NCBI GenBank assembly: GCA_964483245.1
Contig: CAZABP010000007.1
Location: 1-64,000, forward strand
Reading direction: 5' to 3'
Source: CAZABP01 sp964483245
Lineage (GTDB): Bacteria > Planctomycetota > UBA1135 > UBA2386
Length of the DNA stretch: 64,000 bases
The notes under the pieces were generated by a model that saw only the letters and a list, made by a program, of their open reading frames with translations, did not search any database and was not told where the DNA came from. Both the position numbers and the translations under genes were made by a program. Every line of letters begins with the position of its first letter. Within the stretch, counting starts at the first letter, position 1. Of the stretch, positions 7,680 to 16,312 are shown piece by piece.

Positions 7680-9373
7680 TGAGCCTGACTCTCGCTGCAG
7701 TCCTCTGTCTGTTGCCGCAGGGCCCGAGCGCCAACGGCGACGCGCCGGTCGAACGGTTGCTGACGTTCGTGCCGATCCAGGACTTGGTCGCGCCGCCACC
7801 GAGCCACACGTTCCTCCACGCGCTGCCGGTAGGAGACTTGCTGAGCGTGCGACCCCGGCTGCTGCTGGCGCACACGGACGAGCAATTCCCTACACGGATC
7901 ACGCCGGACGAGCTGTCGTCGCTGATCCAGACGATCAGCGGCGACGAAGGCAACCTGTACATCGGCCACACGGCGACGCAGATGCAGATCGCCGGGCCGC
8001 CGGAATCGGTCCGCCGGGCCGAAGCGATCGCCCGCGCGCTGGTCGCGACACTTTCAGCGCGGGTCACGGTGCAAGCGGAGCTGCACCGCGTCGCCGCCGG
8101 CGCGAAACTGCCGGCCCTGGCGAGCAACGACGAGCTGGGCAAGGTGCTGGGACCGCAGACCCTGCTGTGGGCCGGCTCGGCGAACGGCCGTATCGGGCAC
8201 CCGGTGGCGGTGCGCAACGAGCGACGCACACGATACGTGCGCGACGCCGACGTGGAGGTCGCGCAGGATTCCAAGATCGGCGACCCGCAGGTCGAGGTCC
8301 TGTTCGAAGGCGTCGGGCTGCTAGTCGAAGCGCACGCCCTGGCCGGCTCGGACGATTTCGTGTTGTTCTGCCAATTCGCGCTCGGCGAACGCGTGGGACC
8401 CACCGTCACGCACGACATCGGAATCCGCGAGTCCCCGATCCTCGAGGCTCCGCTGCTGCAAGCCTGTTCCGGCACGATGTCCGGCCGCGTCGCGCCAGGC
8501 CGCGCGCTCGTGCTGCATGGACAGGTCGCCGACCAGCCGGGGCAGGTGCTGGTCGTCCGCGCCACGCGCGCGGCGCCGCGCCCCGATCGCCCGACCGAGC
8601 TGATCCCGGTCTCTGGGCTGCTGACGGGCGCATTCGCGCATCGACTCGCAGGGCCTCAACTGGAGCTGCAGCTCGAACATGCCGACGCCGACGACGCGGC
8701 CATTGCGGAGATCGAGGCGGGATGGCTCGGCTTCGCCAGTCCGGACGAGCTGACCGGCGCACTCGAGGAGGCGCTGTTGCTCTCGGAGCGTGACTGCGCA
8801 GTCACGTTCGTCGGCTCGCAACTGGTCCTGACCGGCCCCCAGGCGCCGCGCGACGAGGTCCTGCGGCTCGTCACCCACTGGCAGTCGCGCTGGCTGCGCA
8901 ACGGCGAGGTCCGCTGCGACAGCGACCGGGTCGACGCGCAGGGGAACCGCACGAACCGCCACCGGATCGGGTTCCCGATGTTGGTCGGCCGGCAGGTCTA
9001 CGTCGCCAGCGGCCATCAAACGACGGCCGTCGTGGACTACGACGTCGAGATCGCGCAGGAGGCCGCGATCGCGAACCCGATCGTCTGGACCCTGTTCGAT
9101 GGGCTGGTCGTGCGCGGCGCGCTGCGCGATGGCATCGACGACGTGCACGCGAACCTCGACATCACCTCGAGCGCGTTCGGTCCGATCGAGCGCCGCAGCC
9201 TCGAGATCAAGGACGGCGGCAGCCTGTATCTCGGTCAGGAGCTGCGCGCCCGCTACCGCTGCGACGCCCCGGTCGAGTCCGGCCAGCGGATCGAGCTCGG
9301 CGCCCGCGGCCCGACGCCGGGAGACGCGCGCAACCAAGGCCAGGTCGACTCGATCACGCTGACTTTGCACTGA
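7679..9373 (+). CDS. Exported protein with secretin N-domain-like segments, function unknown
   Basis: This 564-residue protein has a short hydrophobic start (MSLTLAAVLCLLPQG) that may be a signal peptide. Around residues 60-135 it resembles the N0/N1-type modules of secretins: a beta strand, ESVRRAEAIARAL, then VTVQAEL. A similar alpha-beta unit recurs near residues 355-410 (AAIAEIEAG to VTFVGSQLVLTGP). There is no secretin pore domain. It is coupled to the anti-sigma gene by a TGATG overlap, so it is probably part of the ECF regulon's own operon. It may be an outer-envelope partner of a secretion system, but that is inference. Confidence 0.6.
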   Translation: MSLTLAAVLCLLPQGPSANGDAPVERLLTFVPIQDLVAPPPSHTFLHALPVGDLLSVRPRLLLAHTDEQFPTRITPDELSSLIQTISGDEGNLYIGHTATQMQIAGPPESVRRAEAIARALVATLSARVTVQAELHRVAAGAKLPALASNDELGKVLGPQTLLWAGSANGRIGHPVAVRNERRTRYVRDADVEVAQDSKIGDPQVEVLFEGVGLLVEAHALAGSDDFVLFCQFALGERVGPTVTHDIGIRESPILEAPLLQACSGTMSGRVAPGRALVLHGQVADQPGQVLVVRATRAAPRPDRPTELIPVSGLLTGAFAHRLAGPQLELQLEHADADDAAIAEIEAGWLGFASPDELTGALEEALLLSERDCAVTFVGSQLVLTGPQAPRDEVLRLVTHWQSRWLRNGEVRCDSDRVDAQGNRTNRHRIGFPMLVGRQVYVASGHQTTAVVDYDVEIAQEAAIANPIVWTLFDGLVVRGALRDGIDDVHANLDITSSAFGPIERRSLEIKDGGSLYLGQELRARYRCDAPVESGQRIELGARGPTPGDARNQGQVDSITLTLH

Positions 9374-9479
9374 TCTTCGCCGGCGTGCACCCAGCGTGCA
9401 CGGACCATCGCGATCGGGGAGGGCAGCAGGGCGATGGGCGCAGGCCCTATACTCCTCGCCTCCGTCACCCCCCGATCCG

Positions 9480-10928
9480 ATGCGTCTAGGACTCTCCCAA
9501 CACCTCCGTGCCGAGCAGCGACTCGCGCAGTCGCCGCAGATGATCCTCGGCATGCAGGTGCTGCAGTGCCCCATGGTGGAGCTGCAGGACCGGATCGACC
9601 AGGAACTCCAGGAGAACGTGTTCCTGGAGATCTCCGAGAACCCCGAGCGCGACGGCAACTCGGAGCGCACCGAAACCGCATCACCGGCCAACGACGACGG
9701 CGCGACCCCGGCCCTCGAGGAGCGCCTGCAGAGCCAGTTCGCGACCGAGCTGGAGCAGCTCGAAGCGCGCACCGACCGGTTCGGCGAACCGATCCGCCGC
9801 GAGTCGACCGAGGAGATCGATCGCCGGTTCGAAGCGCTCTACAACACGCCCGCCCAGGACGTCACGCTGCCCGAGCACCTGCTCGAGCAGGCGCGGATGC
9901 TGGATCTGGAGCCTGAGCTCTACCGCGTCGTCGAGCACCTGATCTTCTCGCTCGACGACGACGGCAGGTTCACCGACACGGTCGACGACGTCGCGCGCGA
10001 GATCGGTGTCCCGCTGCCGCTGGCGGAGGAGGGGATCGAGGTCCTGCGCTCGCTCGATCCCGCCGGCGTCGGCGCGCGCGACCTGCGCGACTGCCTGCTG
10101 ATGCAGATCGACCGGCTCAGCTATGCGCGCCCGCTGACGCGCGAGATCGTCGAGCACCACCTCGACGACGTCGCGATGAACAAGCTGCCGAAGATCGCGC
10201 GCGACCGCAACGCGTCCCTCGACGACGTCAAGGAGAGCATCGAGTTCATCCGCACGACGCTGCGCCCGCATCCCGGCGCCGCGTTCGCGCAGACCCGCAA
10301 CGCGACCGTGATCCCCGACGTCGTCGTCGAGGAGGTGGATGGCCGGTTCGAGGTGCGCGCCGAGCGCGGCTCGCTGCCCGAGCTCCGGATCTCGTCCGTC
10401 TACCGGCAGCTGCTCAAGGAGGCGAGCAACGACCCGAAGATCTACGAGTACCTGCGCCGCAAGATCGACGCCGCCAAGTGGTTCATCGAGGCGATCCACC
10501 AGCGCCAGAGCACGATCCAGCGCATCGCCAACGAGATCGTGCAGCGCCAGGCCGAGTTCCTGCGCCGCGGCGTCCAGCACCTGAAGCCGATGAAGATGCA
10601 GGACATCGCCGAGGTCGTCGGCGTGTCCATCTCCACAGTCAGCCGCGCCATCTCCGGCAAGTACATCCAGACGCCGCAGGGCATCTTCGACATGAAGCGG
10701 TTCTTCTCCGGCGGCACGGAGACCGACAGCGGACAGATGATCAGCCAGCAGGCGGTCAAGGACACGATCCGCAAGATCGTCGATCAGGAGGACAAGCGCA
10801 GTCCCCGCTCCGACGACGACCTGGTGGCCGAGCTCGCCCGCCAAGGCATCCACATCGCGCGCCGCACCGTGACGAAGTACCGCAAAGCCTTGGGCATCGA
10901 CTCCTCGACCCGCCGCAAGCTGTTCTGA
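9480..10928 (+). CDS. rpoN: RNA polymerase sigma-54 factor RpoN
   Basis: The 482-residue protein has all sigma-54 landmarks. There is a glutamine-rich activator-interacting N-terminus (LGLSQHLRAEQRLAQSPQM), an acidic linker, core-binding region II, a helix-turn-helix (MQDIAEVVGVSISTVSRAIS) and the RpoN box ARRTVTKYRKALGI near the C-terminus. The start chosen (9480) places the family motif at residue 1; longer frames add unrelated sequence. Sigma-54 needs AAA+ activators; none is encoded in this window. It sits upstream of efp. Confidence 0.97.
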   Translation: MRLGLSQHLRAEQRLAQSPQMILGMQVLQCPMVELQDRIDQELQENVFLEISENPERDGNSERTETASPANDDGATPALEERLQSQFATELEQLEARTDRFGEPIRRESTEEIDRRFEALYNTPAQDVTLPEHLLEQARMLDLEPELYRVVEHLIFSLDDDGRFTDTVDDVAREIGVPLPLAEEGIEVLRSLDPAGVGARDLRDCLLMQIDRLSYARPLTREIVEHHLDDVAMNKLPKIARDRNASLDDVKESIEFIRTTLRPHPGAAFAQTRNATVIPDVVVEEVDGRFEVRAERGSLPELRISSVYRQLLKEASNDPKIYEYLRRKIDAAKWFIEAIHQRQSTIQRIANEIVQRQAEFLRRGVQHLKPMKMQDIAEVVGVSISTVSRAISGKYIQTPQGIFDMKRFFSGGTETDSGQMISQQAVKDTIRKIVDQEDKRSPRSDDDLVAELARQGIHIARRTVTKYRKALGIDSSTRRKLF

Positions 10929-10959
10929 TCCCGCGCGGGGCACGAGTCAGAGACCTCGC

Positions 10960-11097
10960 ACGCACAACCCCGCACCCCCCCCCACACCCCCCCCCCCCCC
11001 CCCTTTACCAAACCCAAACCCCAACCCAAACCCCAAGCGCAACCCGGCCCCGCTCCCGGTCCCGAGAACCCGAACCCGAACCCTAACCCAATCCCGC
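10960..11097. repeat. C-tract and telomere-like CCCAA/CCCGAA low-complexity leader (G-quadruplex-prone)
   Basis: The spacer between rpoN and efp holds runs of 9 C (10975-10983) and 17 C (10987-11003), then degenerate CCCAAA/CCCCAA units (11004-11035). A second set, CCCGAACCCGAACCCTAACCC, lies at about 11069-11089. The minus strand therefore reads as stacked GGG blocks spaced by TT, TTT, TTC and TTA, a strong predicted G-quadruplex. No ribosome site is visible before the efp ATG at 11105, so this may be its untranslated leader. Confidence 0.7.
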
Positions 11098-11104
11098 ACT
11101 CGCA

Positions 11105-11665
11105 ATGGCACTGAAGGTCACGGAAGCCAAGAAGGGGATGGTGATCCGCTACGAAGGCGAGCTCTACCAGATCACCAAGTACGAGCACGTAACGCCGGGC
11201 AACTGGCGCGCGATCCACCACCTCAACCTCAAGCACCTGCGCACCGGCCGGCAGAAGGACGTCCGCATGAGCACGTCCGACATGATCGATCCGGTCTACC
11301 TCGAAGCGAAGGAGTGCCAGTACCTCTACCGCGACGCGAATGGCCCGGTGTTCATGGACAACGAGTCGTTCGAGCAGTTCCACATGCCTGCCGAAGTCAT
11401 CGATGAAGCGATGAAGTTCATCAACGAAGGGGACGCGGTGCAGGTCGTGTTCGCCGAAGGCGCGCCGCTGCTCGTGCAGCTGCCGCCAGCAGTCGTGCTC
11501 GAGGTGACCGAGGCCGAGGATGCGGTCAAAGGGGACACGGTCAGCAACATCCAGAAGCTCGTGACCGTGCAGAACGGCTTGCAGGTCAAGGTGCCGGCCC
11601 ACATCAAGGTCGGCGAGAAGATCAAGGTCAGCACCGACAGCGGCGAGTTCCTCGGTCGCGCCTAG
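11105..11665 (+). CDS. efp: Elongation factor P (Asn-type loop)
   Basis: The 186-residue protein has the three beta-barrel domains of EF-P, ending in the usual GEKIKVSTDSGEFLGRA. EF-P relieves ribosome stalling at polyproline stretches. The tip of the domain I loop is VTPGNWRA: the residue after PG, normally the modified K34 (or R32 in other lineages), is N33, so a lysylation or rhamnosylation system is not expected to act at this site. The rest of the protein is well conserved. No Shine-Dalgarno sequence precedes the ATG; the leader is C-rich. Confidence 0.95.
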   Translation: MALKVTEAKKGMVIRYEGELYQITKYEHVTPGNWRAIHHLNLKHLRTGRQKDVRMSTSDMIDPVYLEAKECQYLYRDANGPVFMDNESFEQFHMPAEVIDEAMKFINEGDAVQVVFAEGAPLLVQLPPAVVLEVTEAEDAVKGDTVSNIQKLVTVQNGLQVKVPAHIKVGEKIKVSTDSGEFLGRA

Positions 11666-11669
11666 TAGC

Positions 11670-11744
11670 GCAGCCTCGCGCGCGACGATCGGAGGCTGCA
11701 CGACAGCGGCAGGCGTCGCCGCGCCGGCGGGACATCTCGCCTGC
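11670..11744 (+). terminator. Two stem-loops after efp
   Basis: A perfect 8-bp stem (GCAGCCTC 11670-11677 / GAGGCTGC 11692-11699) lies five bases after the efp stop. A second 7-bp stem (GCAGGCG 11709-11715 / CGCCTGC 11738-11744) follows. Neither has a T-run, so at best this is a weak or Rho-assisted end of the transcript. Confidence 0.35.
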
Positions 11745-11935
11745 GGGGGGTTCGGCGATTCTGCGCAAGAGACGCAGGGATTTCGCCCGACTCGCTCGCG
11801 GAGCAGCGGAGCAAACCACGCATCCAGGGTGTGCCGTCGATCGCGCGGGAGGCTAGGCTGATCCCGTTGCGGCTCGCGTCTCCCCCGCCGCGCTCCGCCA
11901 GCCTGCCCCCTCGGTTCCCTGACCGGAGAAGACTC

Positions 11936-14900
11936 ATGGGACGTCACGTGTGGATCGCGTGCGTTCTGGCCTGCCCCCTGCTGGCCCAGAACGGTTGGAA
12001 TCAACTCAATCCTGCAACGGCGCCGGCGGCGCGGGAGAACGCCGCGATGGCGTTCGATGCTGCCCGTGGCACCGTCGTGCTGTTCGGCGGCCGTGGTGCC
12101 AGCGGCGACGTCGGCGACACCTGGACCTGGACGCCCGCCACCAACTGGGTGGCCGCGACGCCATCGTCCGCGCCGAGTCCGCGCAACAGCCACGCCGTGG
12201 TCTACGACGCTGCGCGCGGCGTCGTGCTGCTGTTCGGCGGCACCAGCGGCGGCGTGCAGAGGAACGACACCTGGATCTGGGACGGCACGAACTGGACGCA
12301 GACCGGCAGCAACCGCCCGCCGGCGCGCGAAGGACACGTGCTGGCCTACGACGCAGCACGCCACCGCGTCGTGCTGTTCGGTGGCTGGTCCGGTACTGCA
12401 CTGCTCGCCGACCATTGGGAATGGGATGGCACCGATTGGAGCCAGCGGACGCTGAGCGCGCGTCCACCAGCGCGCACCGGCGCGAGCGCCGCATGGGACA
12501 CGCGCCAGCGCGAGGTGGTGCTGAGCGGCGGCTGGACCGGCGCATTCGCCGGCGACTCGTGGGCGTTCGACGGGACGTCCTGGCGCCAGCTGACGACGGC
12601 GCCGGGTGCGCGCGCCCTGGCCTCGGTCGCCGAGGATCCGACGCGCCGCAACATGATCCTGTTCGGCGGGCTCACCGGCTCTCCGCCGGCACCGTCGGAT
12701 GAAACGTGGATCCATGACGGCGCGAGCTGGGCGCTGAGCCCGGAGCCGGTGCGACCGCCGGCACGCTCCGCACACGCGCTCTGTCGCAATGGCCGCAATG
12801 GTGAAACGCTGCTGTTCGGTGGCCGCGGCGCCAACGCGCTGCTCGGGGACACCTGGCTGTTGCGGCGGCCGCTGGCGCCGAACGCCGCGTTCGCCGAGGC
12901 GTTCTCGACCGACCTGATGAAGGACGCCGCCGCATCCGCTGCGGGTGGCTGGGGCGGCGGGCAACTTCTGCCAGGTGTGATCGGCGGCACCGGTCTGCTC
13001 GGCGACTTCGAGCCGCAGGTGCGCGAGTTCGTGTTGAACACCGATCTGCAGGTGTTCCCGGCCGACGTCACGCTGAGCGGCAGGGAAGAGCGCGTGACCA
13101 ATGGTGAGTTCCACTTCGCGTCGTTCCGGATTCCGAGCGGGACGACTGTGCGCGTCGTCGGCAGCAACCCATTGCGGTTGTTCGTCCGTGGCGCCGTCGA
13201 GATCGCCGGTGAGCTCCAGCTCGCCGCGCCGGACCAGCCGGTGCACAGCTACATCAGCCTGACCGGCCAGCCGGGTGGCCGCGGCGGCGCGGGTGGTGCT
13301 GCCGGTGGTCGCGGCGCGGACCGTGGCAACGGATTGGGCAATCAGCCGCAGTTCAACGGTCAGGACGGTTCCGCCGTGGTCCTGTCACTGCTGCACCCGT
13401 ACCGGCAGCAGTCACTCGCGACCGGCGGCAAGGGTTCGTCGCAGTTCCCGACCGATGGTCTCAACACCAGCGTCAAGTTCGACGGCTGGCAGAACCTCGC
13501 GTCGCCGCAACTCGCTGCCGGCGGCGGTGGTGGTGCCTTCCGCGGTGCCGGCTCCAATGGCGTCGCGCTGTTCAACGGCACGAACCCTCCTCGTGATCTC
13601 GGACCGAGCGCTCCCGGCGGGACCGCGTTCGATCTGCTCGACGCGACGCGTTTCCCGCTGCCGCCGAACAACCCCGGCACGAGGAACCTCGAGTTCTTCC
13701 TGGTCGGCGGCGCCGGCGGCGGTGGCGGTGGTTCCGATCCGCATTTCTCGTTCGCGCCGACCGTGATCTGGCGCTCCGGCTCCGGCGGCGCCGGCGGTGG
13801 TGGTGCCGTTGCCGTGCGCGCGGGCGCCGACATCGCCGTCGCGCCGAGCGGCACGATCTGGGCCGACGGCGGATCCTGCCCGAAGGCTCCCCCCAACGGA
13901 GCGCACACGGCCCCGGGCGGCGGCGGCAGCGGTGGCGCGATCCTGCTGCAGCAAGGTGGTGCCAATCCCTCGCAGCTCGGGCTGCTGTCGGTGCCGGGTG
14001 GCATCGGCGGCATCGTCGACGACCGCCAGAGCATCTGGGCCGTCCATACCGTCGGCGGCAATGGCGGGTCCGGCCTCGCCCGACTCGAGCTGCCGATGCC
14101 GCAGCCTCCAGTGCAACTGATCGGCCGCGTCGATCCGCCGGCCGGTCCGAACAGCGTCGCGACGCTGAGCGACCAGGACCGCGCGACCGGGTACCGGTCG
14201 AAGTGGTTCGCGACGGTGGGCAACCAGGTGCCGGAGTTCCTGCGCTACGAGGTGCACGCAACCGTCAGCTCCGTGCCGGTCGTGTACAGCGACGATCCGA
14301 CCGTCGGCCGCCTCGCGCGGCCGGGGGAAGCCGTCGTGCTGTACTTCCAGGGCGCGCTGCTCGATCCGGTCACGCGCGAACCGCTGCCGGGCACGCTGTC
14401 GCGGTGGACGCCGTACGCCGGCCGCTTCGGTGCCAGCAATCTGAACGAGATGCCGGCCACCGGCATGCGGTTCACGCTGCTGTTCGACCGCGCCGTCTCC
14501 GCCACGACCAGCGTGCAGCGCCTGACGGTGCCGTACCACATCGGTCCCGGCCGCGTCGACGTCTACGGGACCGGCTGCGGCCGCACCGAGTTCACGCCAC
14601 ACCTGTCTGCGCAGGGAGGCGTCGTACCGCGCATCGGCGAACGGTTCCCGCTGATCGCGGATCGCATGCCACCGGCACAGCCCGCGGTGCTCCACATCGG
14701 CGCATCGCGCACGAGTTGGAGCGGGATCCCGCTGCCGTTCGACCTGACGCCGCTGGGTGCGCCGAACTGTTTCGTGCTGAGCAGCGACGAGTGGAGGTTC
14801 GCGCTGCCGAACGTGACCGGCCGCGTGCTCGTCAACCTGCAGGTGCCGGTCGACCCCGGCCTGCGTGGTCTGCAGTTCTTCGGTCAGGTCGTCGCGCTCG

Positions 14901-14962
14901 ACCCGCCTGCCAACATGCTCGGCGTGGTGCTGTCGAACGGGTTGGCCTGCACGATCGAGTGA
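11936..14962 (+). CDS. Exported Kelch-repeat / glycine-rich surface protein
   Basis: This 1008-residue protein has a signal peptide (RHVWIACVLACPLLAQ). Residues about 20-325 form six Kelch-like repeats, each with a VVLFGG-type strand and a TWxW/DGxxW strand, typical of a six-bladed propeller. A middle part (about 430-730) has very glycine-rich clusters such as GGRGGAGGAAGGRG. The C-terminus (LPFDLTPLGAPNCFVL to VLSNGLACTI) resembles a conserved end domain I associate with exported proteins of Poly30/Pla163-like planctomycetes. The start is set by GGAGAAG upstream of 11936 and by the signal peptide. Role unknown; probably a secreted or cell-surface protein. Confidence 0.8.
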   Translation: MGRHVWIACVLACPLLAQNGWNQLNPATAPAARENAAMAFDAARGTVVLFGGRGASGDVGDTWTWTPATNWVAATPSSAPSPRNSHAVVYDAARGVVLLFGGTSGGVQRNDTWIWDGTNWTQTGSNRPPAREGHVLAYDAARHRVVLFGGWSGTALLADHWEWDGTDWSQRTLSARPPARTGASAAWDTRQREVVLSGGWTGAFAGDSWAFDGTSWRQLTTAPGARALASVAEDPTRRNMILFGGLTGSPPAPSDETWIHDGASWALSPEPVRPPARSAHALCRNGRNGETLLFGGRGANALLGDTWLLRRPLAPNAAFAEAFSTDLMKDAAASAAGGWGGGQLLPGVIGGTGLLGDFEPQVREFVLNTDLQVFPADVTLSGREERVTNGEFHFASFRIPSGTTVRVVGSNPLRLFVRGAVEIAGELQLAAPDQPVHSYISLTGQPGGRGGAGGAAGGRGADRGNGLGNQPQFNGQDGSAVVLSLLHPYRQQSLATGGKGSSQFPTDGLNTSVKFDGWQNLASPQLAAGGGGGAFRGAGSNGVALFNGTNPPRDLGPSAPGGTAFDLLDATRFPLPPNNPGTRNLEFFLVGGAGGGGGGSDPHFSFAPTVIWRSGSGGAGGGGAVAVRAGADIAVAPSGTIWADGGSCPKAPPNGAHTAPGGGGSGGAILLQQGGANPSQLGLLSVPGGIGGIVDDRQSIWAVHTVGGNGGSGLARLELPMPQPPVQLIGRVDPPAGPNSVATLSDQDRATGYRSKWFATVGNQVPEFLRYEVHATVSSVPVVYSDDPTVGRLARPGEAVVLYFQGALLDPVTREPLPGTLSRWTPYAGRFGASNLNEMPATGMRFTLLFDRAVSATTSVQRLTVPYHIGPGRVDVYGTGCGRTEFTPHLSAQGGVVPRIGERFPLIADRMPPAQPAVLHIGASRTSWSGIPLPFDLTPLGAPNCFVLSSDEWRFALPNVTGRVLVNLQVPVDPGLRGLQFFGQVVALDPPANMLGVVLSNGLACTIE

Positions 14963-14983
14963 AGCTGATAGGTAGAACCGCCG

Positions 14984-16156
14984 TCATCGCGTAGCGCGCA
15001 ACCGCGGCTCGAGGAGCTGCACGATCTCGCGCCGGGACCGACCGGTCTCGCGCGCGAGGCGGCGCAGCTCCTCCTCCTCGGCGCGCCGCACGACCAGGCC
15101 CGACGGCAGCCGCGCGCACTTGCAGCGGACCGGTCCGAGCGGCGACTCGAGCGTCTCCTGCCAGCGTTCGACGACTTCGCGCGCGACGCGCTGCACGCGC
15201 AGTCCGAGCGTCGTCGATTCCTCGAGCAGCAGACGCGCCAGTGCATCCCGCTGCGCCTCTTCGGCCAAGACGGTCAGCAACAGGCCGGGGCGGCCCTTCT
15301 TCATCTGCACGGCGCTCGTCCAGACGTCGACCGCGCCGCGCGCGAGCAGCTCGTCGGTGAGCCACGCCGCCTCCTCGCCGGTGATCGTGTCGAGCTGACA
15401 CTGCAGCTCGACGATGCTCGTCCGGGCACCCGGATCGCGCGTCTCCCCCACTGCGATGCGCAGCACGTTCGGCCGCCCGGCCGTGTCGCGGCTGCCGGCG
15501 CCGTGGCCGTAGTGCTCCGGCACCCACGGCAGATCCGGCTCGAATGCGTGCACCAGCGCGCGCAGCAACGCGGCACCGGTCGGCGTCGTCGCTTCCCCTG
15601 GCAGCTCGCCGCTGCGGATCGGGATCCCGGCGAGCAGTCCCAGCGTGCCGGGCGCGGGGACCGGCATCGTGCCGTGCTCGCAGGCGACCGTCCCGGAGCC
15701 GACGACGACGGCGCTCGCGTAGAGCCGCCCGATGCCGAGCCGTGCGGTCGAGAGGCAGGCGCAGAGGACGTCGACGATCGTGTCCTCGGCGCCGACTTCG
15801 TGGAAATGCACGTGGTCGATCGGGCGGCCGTGCGCGCGCGCTTCGGCGGCGGCGATCGCTTCGAACACCTGGCGCGCCTGCGCCGCGACCTCCGGCGGAA
15901 CGTCGGCCCGGGCCAGCACGTCCAGGACCTCGTGCAGGTGCCGTTCGTGCGCCGCGGGGGTCGCGACCTCGACGAGGAAGCGGGTCGCCGCGATGCCAGC
16001 GCGCCGCACGCGCTCGGCCTTGACCGTGACACCCGGCAGGTCGAGCGAGCGGACCGCGGCCTCGAGGTCCGCGAACGGTGCTCCGGCGTCGAGCATCGCC
16101 CCGACCCACATGTCGCCGGCCACCCCGGCGAAGCAGTCCAGCAGGCCGATCCGCAT
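14984..16156 (-). CDS. larC: Nickel-pincer cofactor biosynthesis protein LarC
   Basis: This 390-residue protein begins MRIGLLDCFAGVAGDMWVGA, the hallmark LarC start, and carries the HVHFHEVGAEDTIVDV motif. LarC is a CTP-dependent cyclometallase that inserts nickel into the pincer cofactor of lactate racemase and related enzymes. It is encoded here as one continuous frame, whereas in lactobacilli it needs a programmed frameshift. No larA, larB or larE gene is nearby. It diverges from the HEAT-protein gene and converges on the Kelch gene. Confidence 0.93.
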   Translation of the reverse strand: MRIGLLDCFAGVAGDMWVGAMLDAGAPFADLEAAVRSLDLPGVTVKAERVRRAGIAATRFLVEVATPAAHERHLHEVLDVLARADVPPEVAAQARQVFEAIAAAEARAHGRPIDHVHFHEVGAEDTIVDVLCACLSTARLGIGRLYASAVVVGSGTVACEHGTMPVPAPGTLGLLAGIPIRSGELPGEATTPTGAALLRALVHAFEPDLPWVPEHYGHGAGSRDTAGRPNVLRIAVGETRDPGARTSIVELQCQLDTITGEEAAWLTDELLARGAVDVWTSAVQMKKGRPGLLLTVLAEEAQRDALARLLLEESTTLGLRVQRVAREVVERWQETLESPLGPVRCKCARLPSGLVVRRAEEEELRRLARETGRSRREIVQLLEPRLRATR

Positions 16157-16312
16157 GCCTGACCTTTTGCCGCCGGGGAATGCCCTTTGCAACGAGGGGC
16201 TCCCGCGGCACCCCATGCTCGACAGGATCGGGCCTGGGAGCCGAAACTACCGCCTGCCGCGACCGCTTCCGTGAGCCCATACCCCCTGCACGACCGGCGA
16301 GACGGCACCCGG

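Noticed and set aside
5843..7969. A 708-codon minus-strand frame opposite the anti-sigma gene
   Set aside because: It is a Ser/Arg-rich antisense shadow; the plus strand has the ZAS motif and coupled starts.
10784..13246. An 820-codon minus-strand frame across efp and the Kelch gene
   Set aside because: It crosses several unrelated plus-strand genes and has no recognisable domain.
13280..13950. Glycine-codon repeats in the Kelch gene as a possible CRISPR or tandem repeat array
   Set aside because: The repeats are irregular, in frame and encode Gly-rich protein; there are no unique spacers.
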